From Paracyclopina nana (lineage: Eukaryota > Arthropoda > Copepoda > Cyclopoida > Cyclopettidae): DNA of 64,000 bases. This document shows, in pieces, positions 12,601 through 21,940 of the stretch. The stretch lies in the NCBI GenBank assembly GCA_019096065.1, contig JAGUCH010000005.1, positions 5,518,001-5,582,000 of the forward strand, read 5' to 3'. A model generated the notes under the pieces. The model saw nothing but the letters and a program-made list of their open reading frames with translations, was not told the origin of the DNA and made no database searches. The position numbers and the translations under genes are program-made. Each line of letters begins with the position of its first letter. The stretch's first letter is position 1.

Positions 12601-15600
12601 AGTCACTTAACCTGATCACTCGTGGAACCTTACCTAGTGACAACATATCAAATTTGTTTAGAAAATATTCGAAATAATGTTGTCACTATACATTGACCAG
12701 TTACTTGCGACCTACCTGTAAATGTGGTCTTGCACCTGATAATTTTTTTAGATTTTAGGAGAAATCAGACTGTCACCAGATTGATGCTAGGTAGATGGTC
12801 TTGTACCTTTTGCCAGGTTGTTTTGCACCTTTCACCAGGTAGTAGCACCTCACATGATTTATGTATTTACTAAGAACAATAAGAGATGGCGCTAGAAGCC
12901 ATATCCTTACTTTTCAATTTTGAGTATTTGCAGAATTCTCAATAATGGCATAACAATGTTATTGGATCCTGTACTTCCCAAGATCCTACAACTATGGCGA
13001 GCCGGAATGAGCACAACTTGCTAGCTCAAAGTCAGTATCAAATCTGTCTCTTTATTGCAGTACTCGTGCTTATATACCTGTCGTGCAAGGTTACGGCACT
13101 ATACTAAGAGTGTGTGTGTTGTTAGGCGGAAGGAGGAAAAGGGTTAGTCGCGTAGTTATGTAAAAGAGTAATTGCCAGGAAGTCAAAAGTACAATATCCC
13201 TCCCCATGGTAAAAAGATTTAGGTGGTGATGTTATTGGGAATGAGGTCATGGTCCTGATTTTTAGTCTGTCGGAAGAAGGTCATTATGCGAAAATTTTTG
13301 AAGGCGTAGGAGTAGACCAAGAGAACCAAGACTAGGGAGATGATGGCAACAATGGCGATGATGATTAATGTCTCATTCCAAGTTGTGACTGGCTCAAAAT
13401 GGCTTTTGAGGAAAGCCAGAGAATGTGGGTCGGTTGGAGGTAAAGTGGAGTTGATTCGGTTGAGAGTTTTGAGAATGTCGTCAGGTGACATATTGTGACC
13501 GAGTTGCAGAATTGGGACATTCCATTTGTAGGTTTCCATAGTCTTCTCCACTCTGATTTCAATGCCCCCAAACGGTGTGAAGTGTGGAAGTTCAACATTG
13601 CAACCCTCTTCTAACTTGAAATGATGGAAGTGAAGCAGTTGGCTAGTCTTCGTGGTGCCATTGCTGCATGACAGTTGATAGTAGGTCGGATCCTCGGTGA
13701 AGGCAGAAAACTCGTTGTTCCCAAATGGGAGAAAACAATCGGTAGCCTGTCGTATTGCCAGTTTACAAGTTTTTAAGGCTTGATTGTGTTCTGCAAGATA
13801 GAGGGACATTACGCAGGAAGGATGATTTCTTTTGGCCAGATGTGATATATGTGGACAGATATAGTAGTCGTGCACCTTTTCACACATAGAGATGTCCGTG
13901 TGGGATAGCTCAAAGTGTGATCCGGATTCTTCGTGTAGGGCCAACATGTCATGTTCTGGGTGAACTTCTACAGTTAGACCTGGTGTGATTTCAATGGGGA
14001 AAGGTAAGTAGCGATAGAGTGTCAAAACCTGATCTTCGTTGGTAAGTGGCACATGAACAAGTAGGTTAAATCCGTCCACGTCAAAAACTATGGAGGTTTC
14101 AAGCTGGTAAAGGTAATGGGGGTAGGTAACAATTGGTTGTAAGCCCTTGTTGCGTGCCATCTTAGCGACAACTTTTAATGAGCTGGAGGCTTCCTCGTAA
14201 GAGAGTAAGCCGTGGGCAAGTCTGTGTCGGGCACCGGCAGCTGCTGCAGCGACATATAGGTCGAGCTTATTTTCAATCAAGCAGGGACCAGTCTGTATTG
14301 GAAGTTTTGATTAAAAGCTGAGTTGTGGGGTTCTGCGTTTCAGCCAATCCCCTCCCCGTGGCCACAAAGTCTGCGACAAGCTGCAGAGCGATAAAGTATA
14401 GGTGCAGGTTCATTTTCTCTTCGTGTATTTCTTGTATTCAACTGGTCTGGAAGGTAAAACCTGATCGTGTACCTCGATATTCTTTGCAGCCGCAGCTCTA
14501 CGTGTGGTAGCGGGTTGTTCGCTGGGAGCAGGAGCCTTCTTATAGGAACGGGTTTGGCGTTGTGCTTCAGGGTCGAGGGGAACAACCAGGTTGCCTAGTT
14601 CAGTACCAAAATCAGATAATGGTGAAATACCTTGCCGTAACCGTTGAAACAGCCCTGTGGGTTGACTTTCAGGAGTAGATTCTGGGCTCGGGGGTTCTTC
14701 TTTAATGTTAGGCTGAGTAAAGTCAGATGTAGAGGGCTGATCAGTATTATCAGTTTTGATCGGGATGGGCTGCGGCGGAGGTGCCAGAGGGTTAAGAATG
14801 GTGATGTCGTCGTCTTCAATCCTTATATAGCCAGACTTTGTTTCTGAGGCGTGCGTTTCATTTTCTTCTGCACGAGTTGCGACGTCTGGCTTTGGGTCCT
14901 CGGGCAAGGCGCTTGACTGAGTAGGCCCAGGCATGTTGGCTGCGGATTTGCAAATTCGCAACCTGTCTTTGTGCACATATCTTGTTTTCTTTGTCTGCAT
15001 GTGTTGGATGAGCGCATTCTCATTTTGCAGACTCACAATAACATACATGCCTTCCCAAGGTGAATTAATTTTAGGGTTGATCTTGCGTAATTCAGGTCTG
15101 TGTAGCCACACTAGCATACCTTCCCTAAAGTCTTCTTGTTTTACCTTGGCATTGTGCTGTGCAGTGTACAACTCCTTGTAGTGAATGTTGTTTTCTGCGG
15201 CCACTCGTCGCGCAATTTGGAGACGTTTTCCAATTTCGTTTTTGTAGCTATCACCGTAATACTTGTGGTCTACCACGTTTGGGTCCATGTATGGGGTCCT
15301 GGGGTGTACCCCGAACAGAAGGAAGAACGGGCTCATTTTTGTTGCTTTACTAACGCCCACATTGTAGCTCAGTTGCAATGCTGGTAACATTTCTTCCCAG
15401 TCAAGCGTCGAATCCAAATCTAGCGTTTTCTGCAAATAGCTAATGATATGCTTGTTAATTACTTCAGCTGCGGCGTTAGTTTGGGGGTGTCTGGGGCTAG
15501 TTTTCTTCTTATCGATTTGCAGTAGTGAGAACAATTCATCATTGACCTTCGCTGTAAATTCCTTACCACCGTCGGTTACCAAAATGCATGGTGATCCATA

Positions 15601-18600
15601 GCGCGAAATCCACCTGTTGAAAATGCCTCGGCTAACTGTCTCTGGAGTCTTGTCTGGCAATGCCACAAATTCGGCATATTTTGTGAAAGCATCCGTGATG
15701 ACTAGGATAAACTTCTTTTGTCTACCTGATGTTCGTAGTGGTCCGAAGAGATCACAGTGCACTCGTTCAAACGGCCCTCTAGGTTGTGATAACGGGTTTA
15801 AGGGAGTGTTGGGGTGTTGTGACTTTAGCTTGCTTTTGTCACATTTCCAGCATGAGCCAATGTATTCTTCCACGTCGGCCACCATATTCGGCCAGAAATA
15901 TTGTTCTCGTATTCGTTCACAAGTTTTGTAAACTCCTTTATGGCCAACGGCAGCATGAGCAGCACTAATGATGTCAGCCTGGCATATAGCCGGTGCACAA
16001 ATAACCCGTCGGTTTAGTTGTCCAATTGTTATCAGCAAGATGTCATCTTTGAGTTCACAATGTCTGGCATATCTATTCACAATTCGCTTCAGTTCGGGAG
16101 TAGATGGCGTTAAATTGGTCTTAATCTTGGCGATCAGAGCGGAAAGCACCGTGTCTGAATTCTGCAGCTGCTTCATGACTTCCAAATCCTCTAAGGCTTC
16201 TGTAGAGACCCCATACACACAGGCGTTGATTTGGCGCAAGGCCTCGGGCACATTTCTAGAACAAAAGTCAGCAGGATTTTTGTCACCTGGACAATATTGG
16301 ACCGTAAATGAATGCTGTATCATGAGGTCCTGGAGGCGAGAAAGAGTGCGAGTATGGGTCTTGTTGAGCTTCTCCAAGGGTTTGTGATCACTGTACAATG
16401 TGAACTTGGTTCCAGTAAGGTAGACAGCGTATTGTTCGATTACGTAGGTACTAACCAATAGTTGAATGAGATAATGTGTGTAGTGATTCTCGTGCTTTAG
16501 GAGACTCCTTGATGCATAGCTGATTACCCTAGGCTCATTGTTTTGGTACTGGATCAACACAGCGCCCAGTCCACCATCCAAACTGTTGTCGACAGTGCCT
16601 TGGGAAGCATCCACATATAAATGGTAGTCGAGCTCGGGCTTGGGGTAAGCCAACACAGGCTCACTACACAAAAGCTCCTTCAATTTCTGAAAAGATTGTA
16701 AGGCTTGAGGGGGCAGAGGGCCAGAGCGCCAGCTTGAGTCTTTGCAGGTTAACTGTGATAACGCATGTGAGTGCTTGCTAAACCTTGGAATGCAGGACCG
16801 AAAGAAATTGCATAGTCCCAGAAATTGCCTTATCTCACGGACAGTAGTAGGTGGAGGAGCGTCTTCTATGGCTTGTAATTTCCTCTTATTGGGTTGGTAA
16901 CCCGTAGGTGTTAAGGTGAAGCCTAGATAAGTGCACTCAGTAGTTCCAAAGGAGCACTTGGGGAGGTTGATTTTCAGATTTGCTCTCCGAAGCCGCGCAA
17001 AGCATTCCTCCAAACCTGCAATCATGTCTTTGTGATCAGTTCCCTTGACTAAAATATCATCCAAATAAAGCAAAACTCGCTTGGGAGTTAGGTTTTCAAA
17101 CACTTTCATCATCATACGTTGAAATGATAGGGGCATGTTGCAAAGTCCAAACGGTGCCCTGCAGTATTGAAATTGGCCTCTTCCAGGGATAGTAAAAGCA
17201 GTCAAATGTTTGGACGATTCATCCATTTGCATTTGGTGAAAACCATTGCGGAGGTCTAATTGTGAGAAAAGTTGGGTTCCTGACCTTCCAATGTCATCGA
17301 TGCATTCGGAGATGAGTGGGAGGCGATAGCTTGATGGCTCTGTTTTGGCATTCAGGCCTCTATAATCAATCACTGGTCTCCAGCCTGTCTGTCCATCTGG
17401 TAATTTTCTTGGGACACAGAATATTGAGGAATTCCATTCGGAGTCAGATGGCTCAATGATTCCCATTTTAAGCCATTCGTCAACACTTTCACTGATGTGC
17501 TCTAAATGTTTCTGAGGGATCGGAAATTGTTTGTTGAACACTGGGTTCTTGTTAGTCAGATTGATCTTGTGCTTCATTAGGGTACATTTACCCAAGTCAT
17601 ATTCTGAAATGGAAATAACGTCAGAATTGTTTAAGAGCAGTTTTAAATAATTCTGACGCTCATTAGGAGTCAAGTGGTCAAGTCTGGCATGCTTGTTAAT
17701 ATACTCCTTCACCATGGGATCATGCCTAGGTGGCTGTCCCGAAGTAGAAATGCTGGAAACACAAGCAAATGCATCATTAAACGGTACAAAATCTGATAAA
17801 TCAATGTTGACGAGTTCACCAATTTTTAGCCCCTTCTTCAGTGTAGCGGGCTCCAATCCAGGGTTGGTGATTTTCACCGTAGCGATTCCAAAGTCGTCTG
17901 TTCGAAGAAGGCAGTCGTCTGCGCACACCATGGAATCCTCGTAATTTCTGAGTTTGAAACATCCTTCAAAATTTGGTTGTCGTTTGCGTTCTTCATCGGT
18001 AATTAACAATCTGACAGTTGCAACGCTTCTCGCAGGCAAAAAAGTGTCATTGTGGACGACAGCAGCAGTTGGCGAGGTTTTCTTGTAGTGAATGGCCATA
18101 GAGATGGGGTCGTAGTGTAAACCAGCAGCATGGATAATGTCTACCCCCAGGATACCTTCTACATTTAAGGAGTCACAAACATAAAAGTCGCACAGGGTTT
18201 GTTTTCCTTTGATGTCACATGGAAGCTGATAAAGTCCAAGTATTCGCAGCGGCGTACCGGACGCACAGGTAGCCCTTAGCGGGGATGCAGTTAGCACTTT
18301 TTGGGGCCTCTTGTCAATGGGAATCTTTCTAAAGGCGGTGCGTGACAACAAGCTGATATTAGCACCAGTATCGTAAAGGCAATTGAAGTTTGCTCCGTGG
18401 CAGGTTACAGTCAAAAATGGCCGTTTGTTGGTAACAGGTCGACTTACAGTCATGGTTGTGAAGTATGAGAGTAGCATCGAGAATGTTGAAGCGGCCAGAC
18501 CAGGGCGGCGCGTCGGCTGGAGCACGGGACGGCCGCCTACCAGTTTAAATCACCTTGAACTTCATGAGCTTGCTTCCCTTCACTGGCCCTCTTGCTTCCA

Positions 18601-21600
18601 GGCTTGGGTTTATATAGATTGTTCTTCTGATCTCTTTTCTTGCTGAAACACTCCGTCTCTCGGTGGCCTGGAATGTCGCAATACCAGCACTTAAGGCGAT
18701 TACCCTGGGAGGTCCTAGGTGGTCTGCGTTCCCCAAGGCGACCTTTGACAAGGTCAATGAATTTCTCCATTGTATTTTCGAGGCTCTCTTGATTCTTGGG
18801 TTGGGCCGGTTGATCTTCCTTATCTTGAATCTTGATGGCATTAACCTCTGGTGGTGGTACTGAAGCCTTCTTGTCATTGGAAAATGAAGCTTCCACTCTT
18901 GATGCGAAGCCAACTATATCTTCCAACTTGGTGTATTCTTGGACCACAACCTGCGACTTGATAGTCTTGATGAGCCCGTGTACAAATCGGCGCTTCACCA
19001 TAAATTGGTAGGCCTCATTCTTCGCCAATTCCTGGACCTCTGGCAGTTTACCCGCGGCAACCAGAGTGGTGGGGGTGTTCTCCAAAGGTGCGAAGTTCTC
19101 CATTAAGGTCAGGGTCCCAGTTTTGACCCTATCAAAGAAGTCCTTGACTGTCTCATTAGGCTCCTGTACCAAGGAGTCTTCAATTGCCGATTCTTCAGCC
19201 AAGGTGCACACATGGTGGAAACGAGCAAGAAAAATCTTCTTCAATCCATTAGGCCCCTCCCAAGTGGAGGGCGTCCGCTTCTCCTCAGCCAAAATATTAT
19301 ACCACTGACCTGCTTTGCCTTTCAAGGCCAAAGCTGCATAACTTGCAGTGGCTTCATCACTCCAGCGGGGTTGTTCAGCAGCAGCAGCCCCTTGATTGAC
19401 AATTGTACGCAGGTGATCTATGCGTGTCACCCAGGCTCGAGGTCCAAGCTTGTCCGTCGATCGGTCTCCAGAAAACTCAGGCAAATCGATTGCCTTGATT
19501 GCCCTGTTGGCCATGGCAGTAGTGCTGTGACTGCCCAATTGATCCAAATTGCCCGCAGGCTCCTCTTGATTACCAGGCTCCACTGGTACGTCTTCTTCAC
19601 CTGCAACTCGTCCTGAGCCAGGCATATACACTGACTATATTCCGGCGCAAAGTCTGCTCTTTTGCAAGCAAGCAAAAAGGGCAGAGTCCCTCCCCCAGGT
19701 TAAAAAACGAGGACGTGAGGTCGAAAAGCCAGATGCCACCAATATTGGATCCTGTACTTCCCAAGATCCTACAACTATGGCGAGCCGGAATGAGCACAAC
19801 TTGCTAGCTCAAAGTCAGTATCAAATCTGTCTCTTTATTGCAGTACTCGTGCTTATATACCTGTCGTGCAAGGTTACGGCACTATACTAAGAGTGTGTGT
19901 GTTGTTAGGCGGAAGGAGGAAAAGGGTTAGTCGCGTAGTTATGTAAAAGAGTAATTGCCAGGAAGTCAAAAGTACAATAATGTTAATGAATAAAATGGAT
20001 GATTAATTCTTTGTCAACATTTTCCAAGTCCTTGAGCTTTCCTACTCAGTATTTTACTTAATTATGCTTAATTTTACTTAAAAAATCAACTACCTTGTTA
20101 TACCCAAAATATTTTGTAGGCTAAAATAATAACAAGTGTAATATGTATATTACTGCATAATTGCTTGATCACACATTGAATGTGCTTAAGTGACTTAAGT
20201 CACCCATTGGGAAAATGTGAACAAGTATTTTTATAGTTTAAGAAATATTATTCTTAAGACTTACAAGTACCTATTGGCTGCCTGGTTATGACTGAATAGC
20301 AGTAAAGCAAAGCTGCTTACATGTAATGCTACATGGTCTTGTACCTGTACAAAACCTAGAGTGACATGATGTCAGGAACCTTATCTTGAGCTATTGGATA
20401 CTTCTTTTAGGTAGCTTACAGGTGCAAAGCGACCTAAATTAGCAACCTTATCTTAGCCTATTCGTACCTCTTAGCAAGAGCCCGGCCGTCACTAGGTAGC
20501 ATTTTCAAGTACCTTGTGGCAACACAAAATCGGCCTGATAGACCTAAAAATGCTTAGTGGGGCGGCCACGACTGCTTACTTGCTGTGATAGATTTAGAAC
20601 AATTGTTTTTATATGATATTTTGGTTTATGCACTGATAGTACTATTCTGTTACCAAGAAATAAGGAATTTCGCCTATTTGCCTAATTAACTCTGCTATTT
20701 TTTATGCCTCTCAGTTGCATGATAGTGCTTGGGGGCATTACACACGTTTATTATCATTGTAAATGCACTTGCCTTATTGCTCGTTCTCCATGCACGATAT
20801 TTGGCCGCAATTTTGACCGAACAGAACCGATCCACAGTGATGAGCAGCACGGTGAACTGTGAGACCAGACAAACCGTGTAGTCCACAGACAGCCAGAGGT
20901 CGCACAAAATAGGGCCCAATTCGGCCGGCCAATAGCCCACGAGCACATACACAGTGTAAAAGGGCATCGAGACTGTGCCTATGAGCACGTCGGTCACTGC
21001 CAACGAGGCAATGTAGAAATTGGTGGGCTGTCGAATTTGCCTCTCCACAATGAAGGAGACAAGTACGAGGAGGTTGCCAAAGGTGGTGATGACAATGCAG
21101 ACAGCCAAGCTGACTGCAATCACGATGGTCACGAGGGTGCTGAAGGGTGCAGGCCAACATTCTGGCCCACAAGGCGTTGGCAAAGTACCTAGGAAAAATA
21201 TATATATTCATATGGTTTTCCACTTTGCCCTCCCAGAAAATCGTAGCGCGCATACCCAAAATAACCCTATTTGTCATTACGTAACAAAAATTCGCGAAAT
21301 TTTATCTTTTTATCAATATAGAGTTTACGTCATTTACTACCGTTTATTAATTTGCTACCTAAGTGAAATAAATCGAAAACGACGTTTCACCTTTGACTTA
21401 ATTTGCATAGGTGGTAAGGCTAACGTACTAACGAACATTATTTGACATTGAAACTATTAGAAATCAAAAAACTGACTTTTCAGAACAAGCAACAACTCTT
21501 AGATTTTAGCTCAGGCTATCAGAACTTTTAAAAGTTATTCGCCTAAGAAGGCATTTAAGATAAGGATTGTCCTTTCCTGATAAACACCATATTAATGTCA

Positions 21601-21940
21601 CTCAACGACATTAAAATAGTAAAACTAATGAGTCTCAGCATGCCACATTTATGAGCAGAAAACTTGGGAAATTTTCTGGTTAATTAAGTATGTTTTACTG
21701 TTAATGGTCAATGTGTCGTTGCTGCACACTGAGGTCACATTCGCAGCTGTGATGGCCTCGATGCCCGCATTGCAAATGGCCGAAATGTTGACCGGCCTCG
21801 TGATGAGGTCGATGGTGGAGGACACGATCGTCGAGGTCGCAGGCGAGGCTGTCGTAGAGGCCGTCGTGGTAAGCAGACATTCTGGCCTATCCCTGCCCAA
21901 AGCAGTGTTACACAATCGCTCTCGTTCTTTCTCCAATTTC
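9643..21940 (-). CDS. mAChR: Muscarinic-type acetylcholine receptor (GPCR), 5' end missing
   Basis: Four exons are visible on the minus strand: 21699-21940, 20773-21188, 11815-12361 and 9643-11711, giving about 1090 residues. The first begins inside a codon after an acceptor and has no Met, so at least one upstream exon with the start codon is missing. Exon 21699-21940 is the extracellular N-terminus with N-glycosylation sites. The next holds TM1-TM3 with the amine-binding Asp (LSVDYTVC) and DRF in place of DRY. The third holds TM4-TM5 and the fourth TM6 ([10 protein letters not shown]) and TM7 (NPFCY). The third cytoplasmic loop exceeds 700 residues and includes an acidic (GD)n tract. The family binds acetylcholine at the plasma membrane and couples to G proteins. 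His after WTPY, where vertebrate receptors have Asn, hints at an insect B-type receptor; the subtype is unproven. The TM3/TM4 intron uses a GC donor and is packed with mobile DNA. Confidence 0.9.
12510..12580 (-). pseudogene. tRNA-Ser(UGA), 3' 71 nt of an interrupted gene
   Basis: On the minus strand this runs from CGAGTGG to the discriminator G, and includes the anticodon arm TTGGA-CTTGAAA-TCCAA (anticodon TGA), the long variable arm, the B box GGTTCGAAC and the 3' acceptor strand CGACTGC. A T6 tract just after it (12502-12507) is a Pol III terminator. The matching 5' acceptor strand is missing here because a transposon was inserted; it lies at 20563-20575. Removing the insertion and one copy of the CG duplication gives a perfect 82-nt tRNA-Ser. 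Confidence 0.93.
12961..13195 (-). repeat. 3' LTR of the gypsy element
   Basis: 235 bp, on the plus strand starting ATTGGATCC and ending GTACAAT. It appears identical to the copy at 19744-19978 and is preceded by the AATGTT duplication. Confidence 0.95.
13196..13206 (-). other. Polypurine tract
   Basis: On the minus strand TGGGGAGGGAT directly abuts the 3' LTR, the position where plus-strand DNA synthesis is primed in LTR retroelements. Confidence 0.7.
13219..14413 (-). pseudogene. env: Env-like envelope gene of the gypsy element, with a reading-frame break
   Basis: The ATG (14411-14413) overlaps the pol stop as ATGA. The first ~46 codons encode a signal-peptide-like start ([16 protein letters not shown]) and then reach a TGA. 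A second frame, displaced by +1 and open from just before 14280, continues for over 350 residues to 13219. It has several cysteines and N-glycosylation sites, and a hydrophobic transmembrane span near its end ([20 protein letters not shown]) followed by a short basic cytoplasmic tail. This is the layout of an errantivirus-type envelope glycoprotein. The two frames overlap, so a single one-base change, or a splicing step I cannot see, separates them. As read, no full-length envelope is made from a simple frame. Confidence 0.7.
14410..18546 (-). CDS. pol: Pol polyprotein (protease, reverse transcriptase, RNase H, integrase)
   Basis: An open frame of over 1,370 codons, entered from gag by -1 frameshifting at the heptamer 18543-18549 rather than by its own ATG. 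Numbering from the GTG codon at 18525: aspartic protease DTGA at ~52; reverse transcriptase with YLDDIL at ~487; RNase H with LYVDAS and YSDHKPL; integrase with an HHCC zinc site (GHKGVYKTC...CWKC), then the acidic residues in [15 protein letters not shown] and the downstream Glu in [11 protein letters not shown]; a GPY/F-like module near [11 protein letters not shown]. The RT-RH-IN order assigns it to Ty3/gypsy. The last ~200 residues are low-complexity and basic. No inactivating stop is present, so the enzyme set looks intact. Confidence 0.95.
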   Translation of the reverse strand, partial: KLVGGRPVLQPTRRPGLAASTFSMLLSYFTTMTVSRPVTNKRPFLTVTCHGANFNCLYDTGANISLLSRTAFRKIPIDKRPQKVLTASPLRATCASGTPLRILGLYQLPCDIKGKQTLCDFYVCDSLNVEGILGVDIIHAAGLHYDPISMAIHYKKTSPTAAVVHNDTFLPARSVATVRLLITDEERKRQPNFEGCFKLRNYEDSMVCADDCLLRTDDFGIATVKITNPGLEPATLKKGLKIGELVNIDLSDFVPFNDAFACVSSISTSGQPPRHDPMVKEYINKHARLDHLTPNERQNYLKLLLNNSDVISISEYDLGKCTLMKHKINLTNKNPVFNKQFPIPQKHLEHISESVDEWLKMGIIEPSDSEWNSSIFCVPRKLPDGQTGWRPVIDYRGLNAKTEPSSYRLPLISECIDDIGRSGTQLFSQLDLRNGFHQMQMDESSKHLTAFTIPGRGQFQYCRAPFGLCNMPLSFQRMMMKVFENLTPKRVLLYLDDILVKGTDHKDMIAGLEECFARLRRANLKINLPKCSFGTTECTYLGFTLTPTGYQPNKRKLQAIEDAPPPTTVREIRQFLGLCNFFRSCIPRFSKHSHALSQLTCKDSSWRSGPLPPQALQSFQKLKELLCSEPVLAYPKPELDYHLYVDASQGTVDNSLDGGLGAVLIQYQNNEPRVISYASRSLLKHENHYTHYLIQLLVSTYVIEQYAVYLTGTKFTLYSDHKPLEKLNKTHTRTLSRLQDLMIQHSFTVQYCPGDKNPADFCSRNVPEALRQINACVYGVSTEALEDLEVMKQLQNSDTVLSALIAKIKTNLTPSTPELKRIVNRYARHCELKDDILLITIGQLNRRVICAPAICQADIISAAHAAVGHKGVYKTCERIREQYFWPNMVADVEEYIGSCWKCDKSKLKSQHPNTPLNPLSQPRGPFERVHCDLFGPLRTSGRQKKFILVITDAFTKYAEFVALPDKTPETVSRGIFNRWISRYGSPCILVTDGGKEFTAKVNDELFSLLQIDKKKTSPRHPQTNAAAEVINKHIISYLQKTLDLDSTLDWEEMLPALQLSYNVGVSKATKMSPFFLLFGVHPRTPYMDPNVVDHKYYGDSYKNEIGKRLQIARRVAAENNIHYKELYTAQHNAKVKQEDFREGMLVWLHRPELRKINPKINSPWEGMYVIVSLQNENALIQHMQTKKTRYVHKDRLRICKSAANMPGPTQSSALPEDPKPDVATRAEENETHASETKSGYIRIEDDDITILNPLAPPPQPIPIKTDNTDQPSTSDFTQPNIKEEPPSPESTPESQPTGLFQRLRQGISPLSDFGTELGNLVVPLDPEAQRQTRSYKKAPAPSEQPATTRRAAAAKNIEVHDQVLPSRPVEYKKYTKRK
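18503..18549 (-). promoter_or_regulatory. -1 ribosomal frameshift signal between gag and pol
   Basis: The minus strand reads GAT TTA AAC in the gag frame, so the heptamer T TTA AAC (18543-18549) is placed exactly as X XXY YYZ. The gag TAG comes two codons later. After a 5-nt spacer GGCGGC can pair with GCCGCC about 24 nt downstream, giving a GC-rich stimulatory hairpin. The -1 frame is the pol frame. Confidence 0.85.
18537..19631 (-). CDS. gag: Gag structural protein with one zinc knuckle
   Basis: 364 residues starting [15 protein letters not shown]. The central region resembles a retroelement capsid (PEFSGD...[11 protein letters not shown], then a Trp/Tyr-containing QWYNIL). One CCHC zinc knuckle, [14 protein letters not shown] (CX2CX4HX4C), lies near the C-terminus for RNA binding. 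It ends at TAG (18537-18539) just after the slippery heptamer. The start is the first in-frame ATG after the ~110-nt leader; no alternative is better supported. Confidence 0.9.
   Translation of the reverse strand: MYMPGSGRVAGEEDVPVEPGNQEEPAGNLDQLGSHSTTAMANRAIKAIDLPEFSGDRSTDKLGPRAWVTRIDHLRTIVNQGAAAAEQPRWSDEATASYAALALKGKAGQWYNILAEEKRTPSTWEGPNGLKKIFLARFHHVCTLAEESAIEDSLVQEPNETVKDFFDRVKTGTLTLMENFAPLENTPTTLVAAGKLPEVQELAKNEAYQFMVKRRFVHGLIKTIKSQVVVQEYTKLEDIVGFASRVEASFSNDKKASVPPPEVNAIKIQDKEDQPAQPKNQESLENTMEKFIDLVKGRLGERRPPRTSQGNRLKCWYCDIPGHRETECFSKKRDQKNNLYKPKPGSKRASEGKQAHEVQGDLNW
19727..19741 (-). other. Primer binding site candidate
   Basis: Two bases inside the 5' LTR, the minus strand reads TGGTGGCATCTGGC, starting with the TGG expected to pair with a tRNA CCA end. 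I could not assign the tRNA. Confidence 0.55.
19744..19978 (-). repeat. 5' LTR of the gypsy element
   Basis: 235 bp, apparently identical to the LTR at 12961-13195, followed on the plus strand by the AATGTT duplication. Confidence 0.95.
20563..20575 (-). pseudogene. tRNA-Ser(UGA), 5' 13 nt of the interrupted gene
   Basis: The minus strand reads GCAGTCGTGGCCG, the 5' acceptor strand and start of the A box of tRNA-Ser. It pairs with CGACTGC at 12511-12517, nearly 8 kb away. The A box is split by the insertion. Confidence 0.9.

Larger units (their letters stand above)
12961..19978 (-). mobile_element. Env-bearing Ty3/gypsy LTR retroelement, nearly intact
   Basis: A 7.0 kb element transcribed on the minus strand, bounded by two 235-bp LTRs and a 6-bp target duplication AATGTT (12955-12960 and 19979-19984). 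Order in transcription: 5' LTR, primer binding site, gag, pol by -1 frameshifting, env-like gene starting at the pol stop, polypurine tract, 3' LTR. The LTRs look identical by eye, so insertion is recent. It sits inside the TIR element, so it is the younger insertion. Confidence 0.96.
12581..20562. mobile_element. Non-autonomous CACTA-like TIR element inserted in tRNA-Ser (itself interrupted by gypsy)
   Basis: Ends are CCCCACTAA at 12581 and its inverse TTAGTGGGG at 20562; over the first 18 bases the two ends match at 15. The flanking tRNA gene shows a 2-bp CG target duplication. Without the nested retroelement the element is about 958 bp (12581-12960 plus 19985-20562) and has no coding capacity. 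Both subterminal regions are packed with short repeats around ACCT/AGGT, such as GGTCTTGYACCT, a layout typical of CACTA/EnSpm elements. The superfamily call is inference from ends, subterminal repeats and the similar 8 kb element in this window. Confidence 0.75.
12362..20772 (-). other. 8.4 kb GC-AG intron of the receptor gene, filled by nested insertions
   Basis: The donor reads AAG|GCAAGT and the acceptor TTTCAG|G. Joining these ends keeps frame between TM3 ([11 protein letters not shown]) and TM4 ([15 protein letters not shown]). Using the neighbouring GT four bases on would shift the frame. About 8.0 kb of the intron is inserted mobile DNA; the rest holds a tRNA-Ser gene and short flanks. 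Confidence 0.8.

Noticed and set aside
12586..20558. Element ends placed at CACTA rather than CCCCACTAA
   Set aside because: Then no target duplication remains and the tRNA does not rejoin correctly.
12581..20562. The tRNA-inserted element as a Dada transposon
   Set aside because: Dada elements make 6-7-bp duplications; here only CG is duplicated.
20767..20772. A GT donor four bases past the GC donor in the receptor gene
   Set aside because: It would add four bases and shift the frame before TM4.
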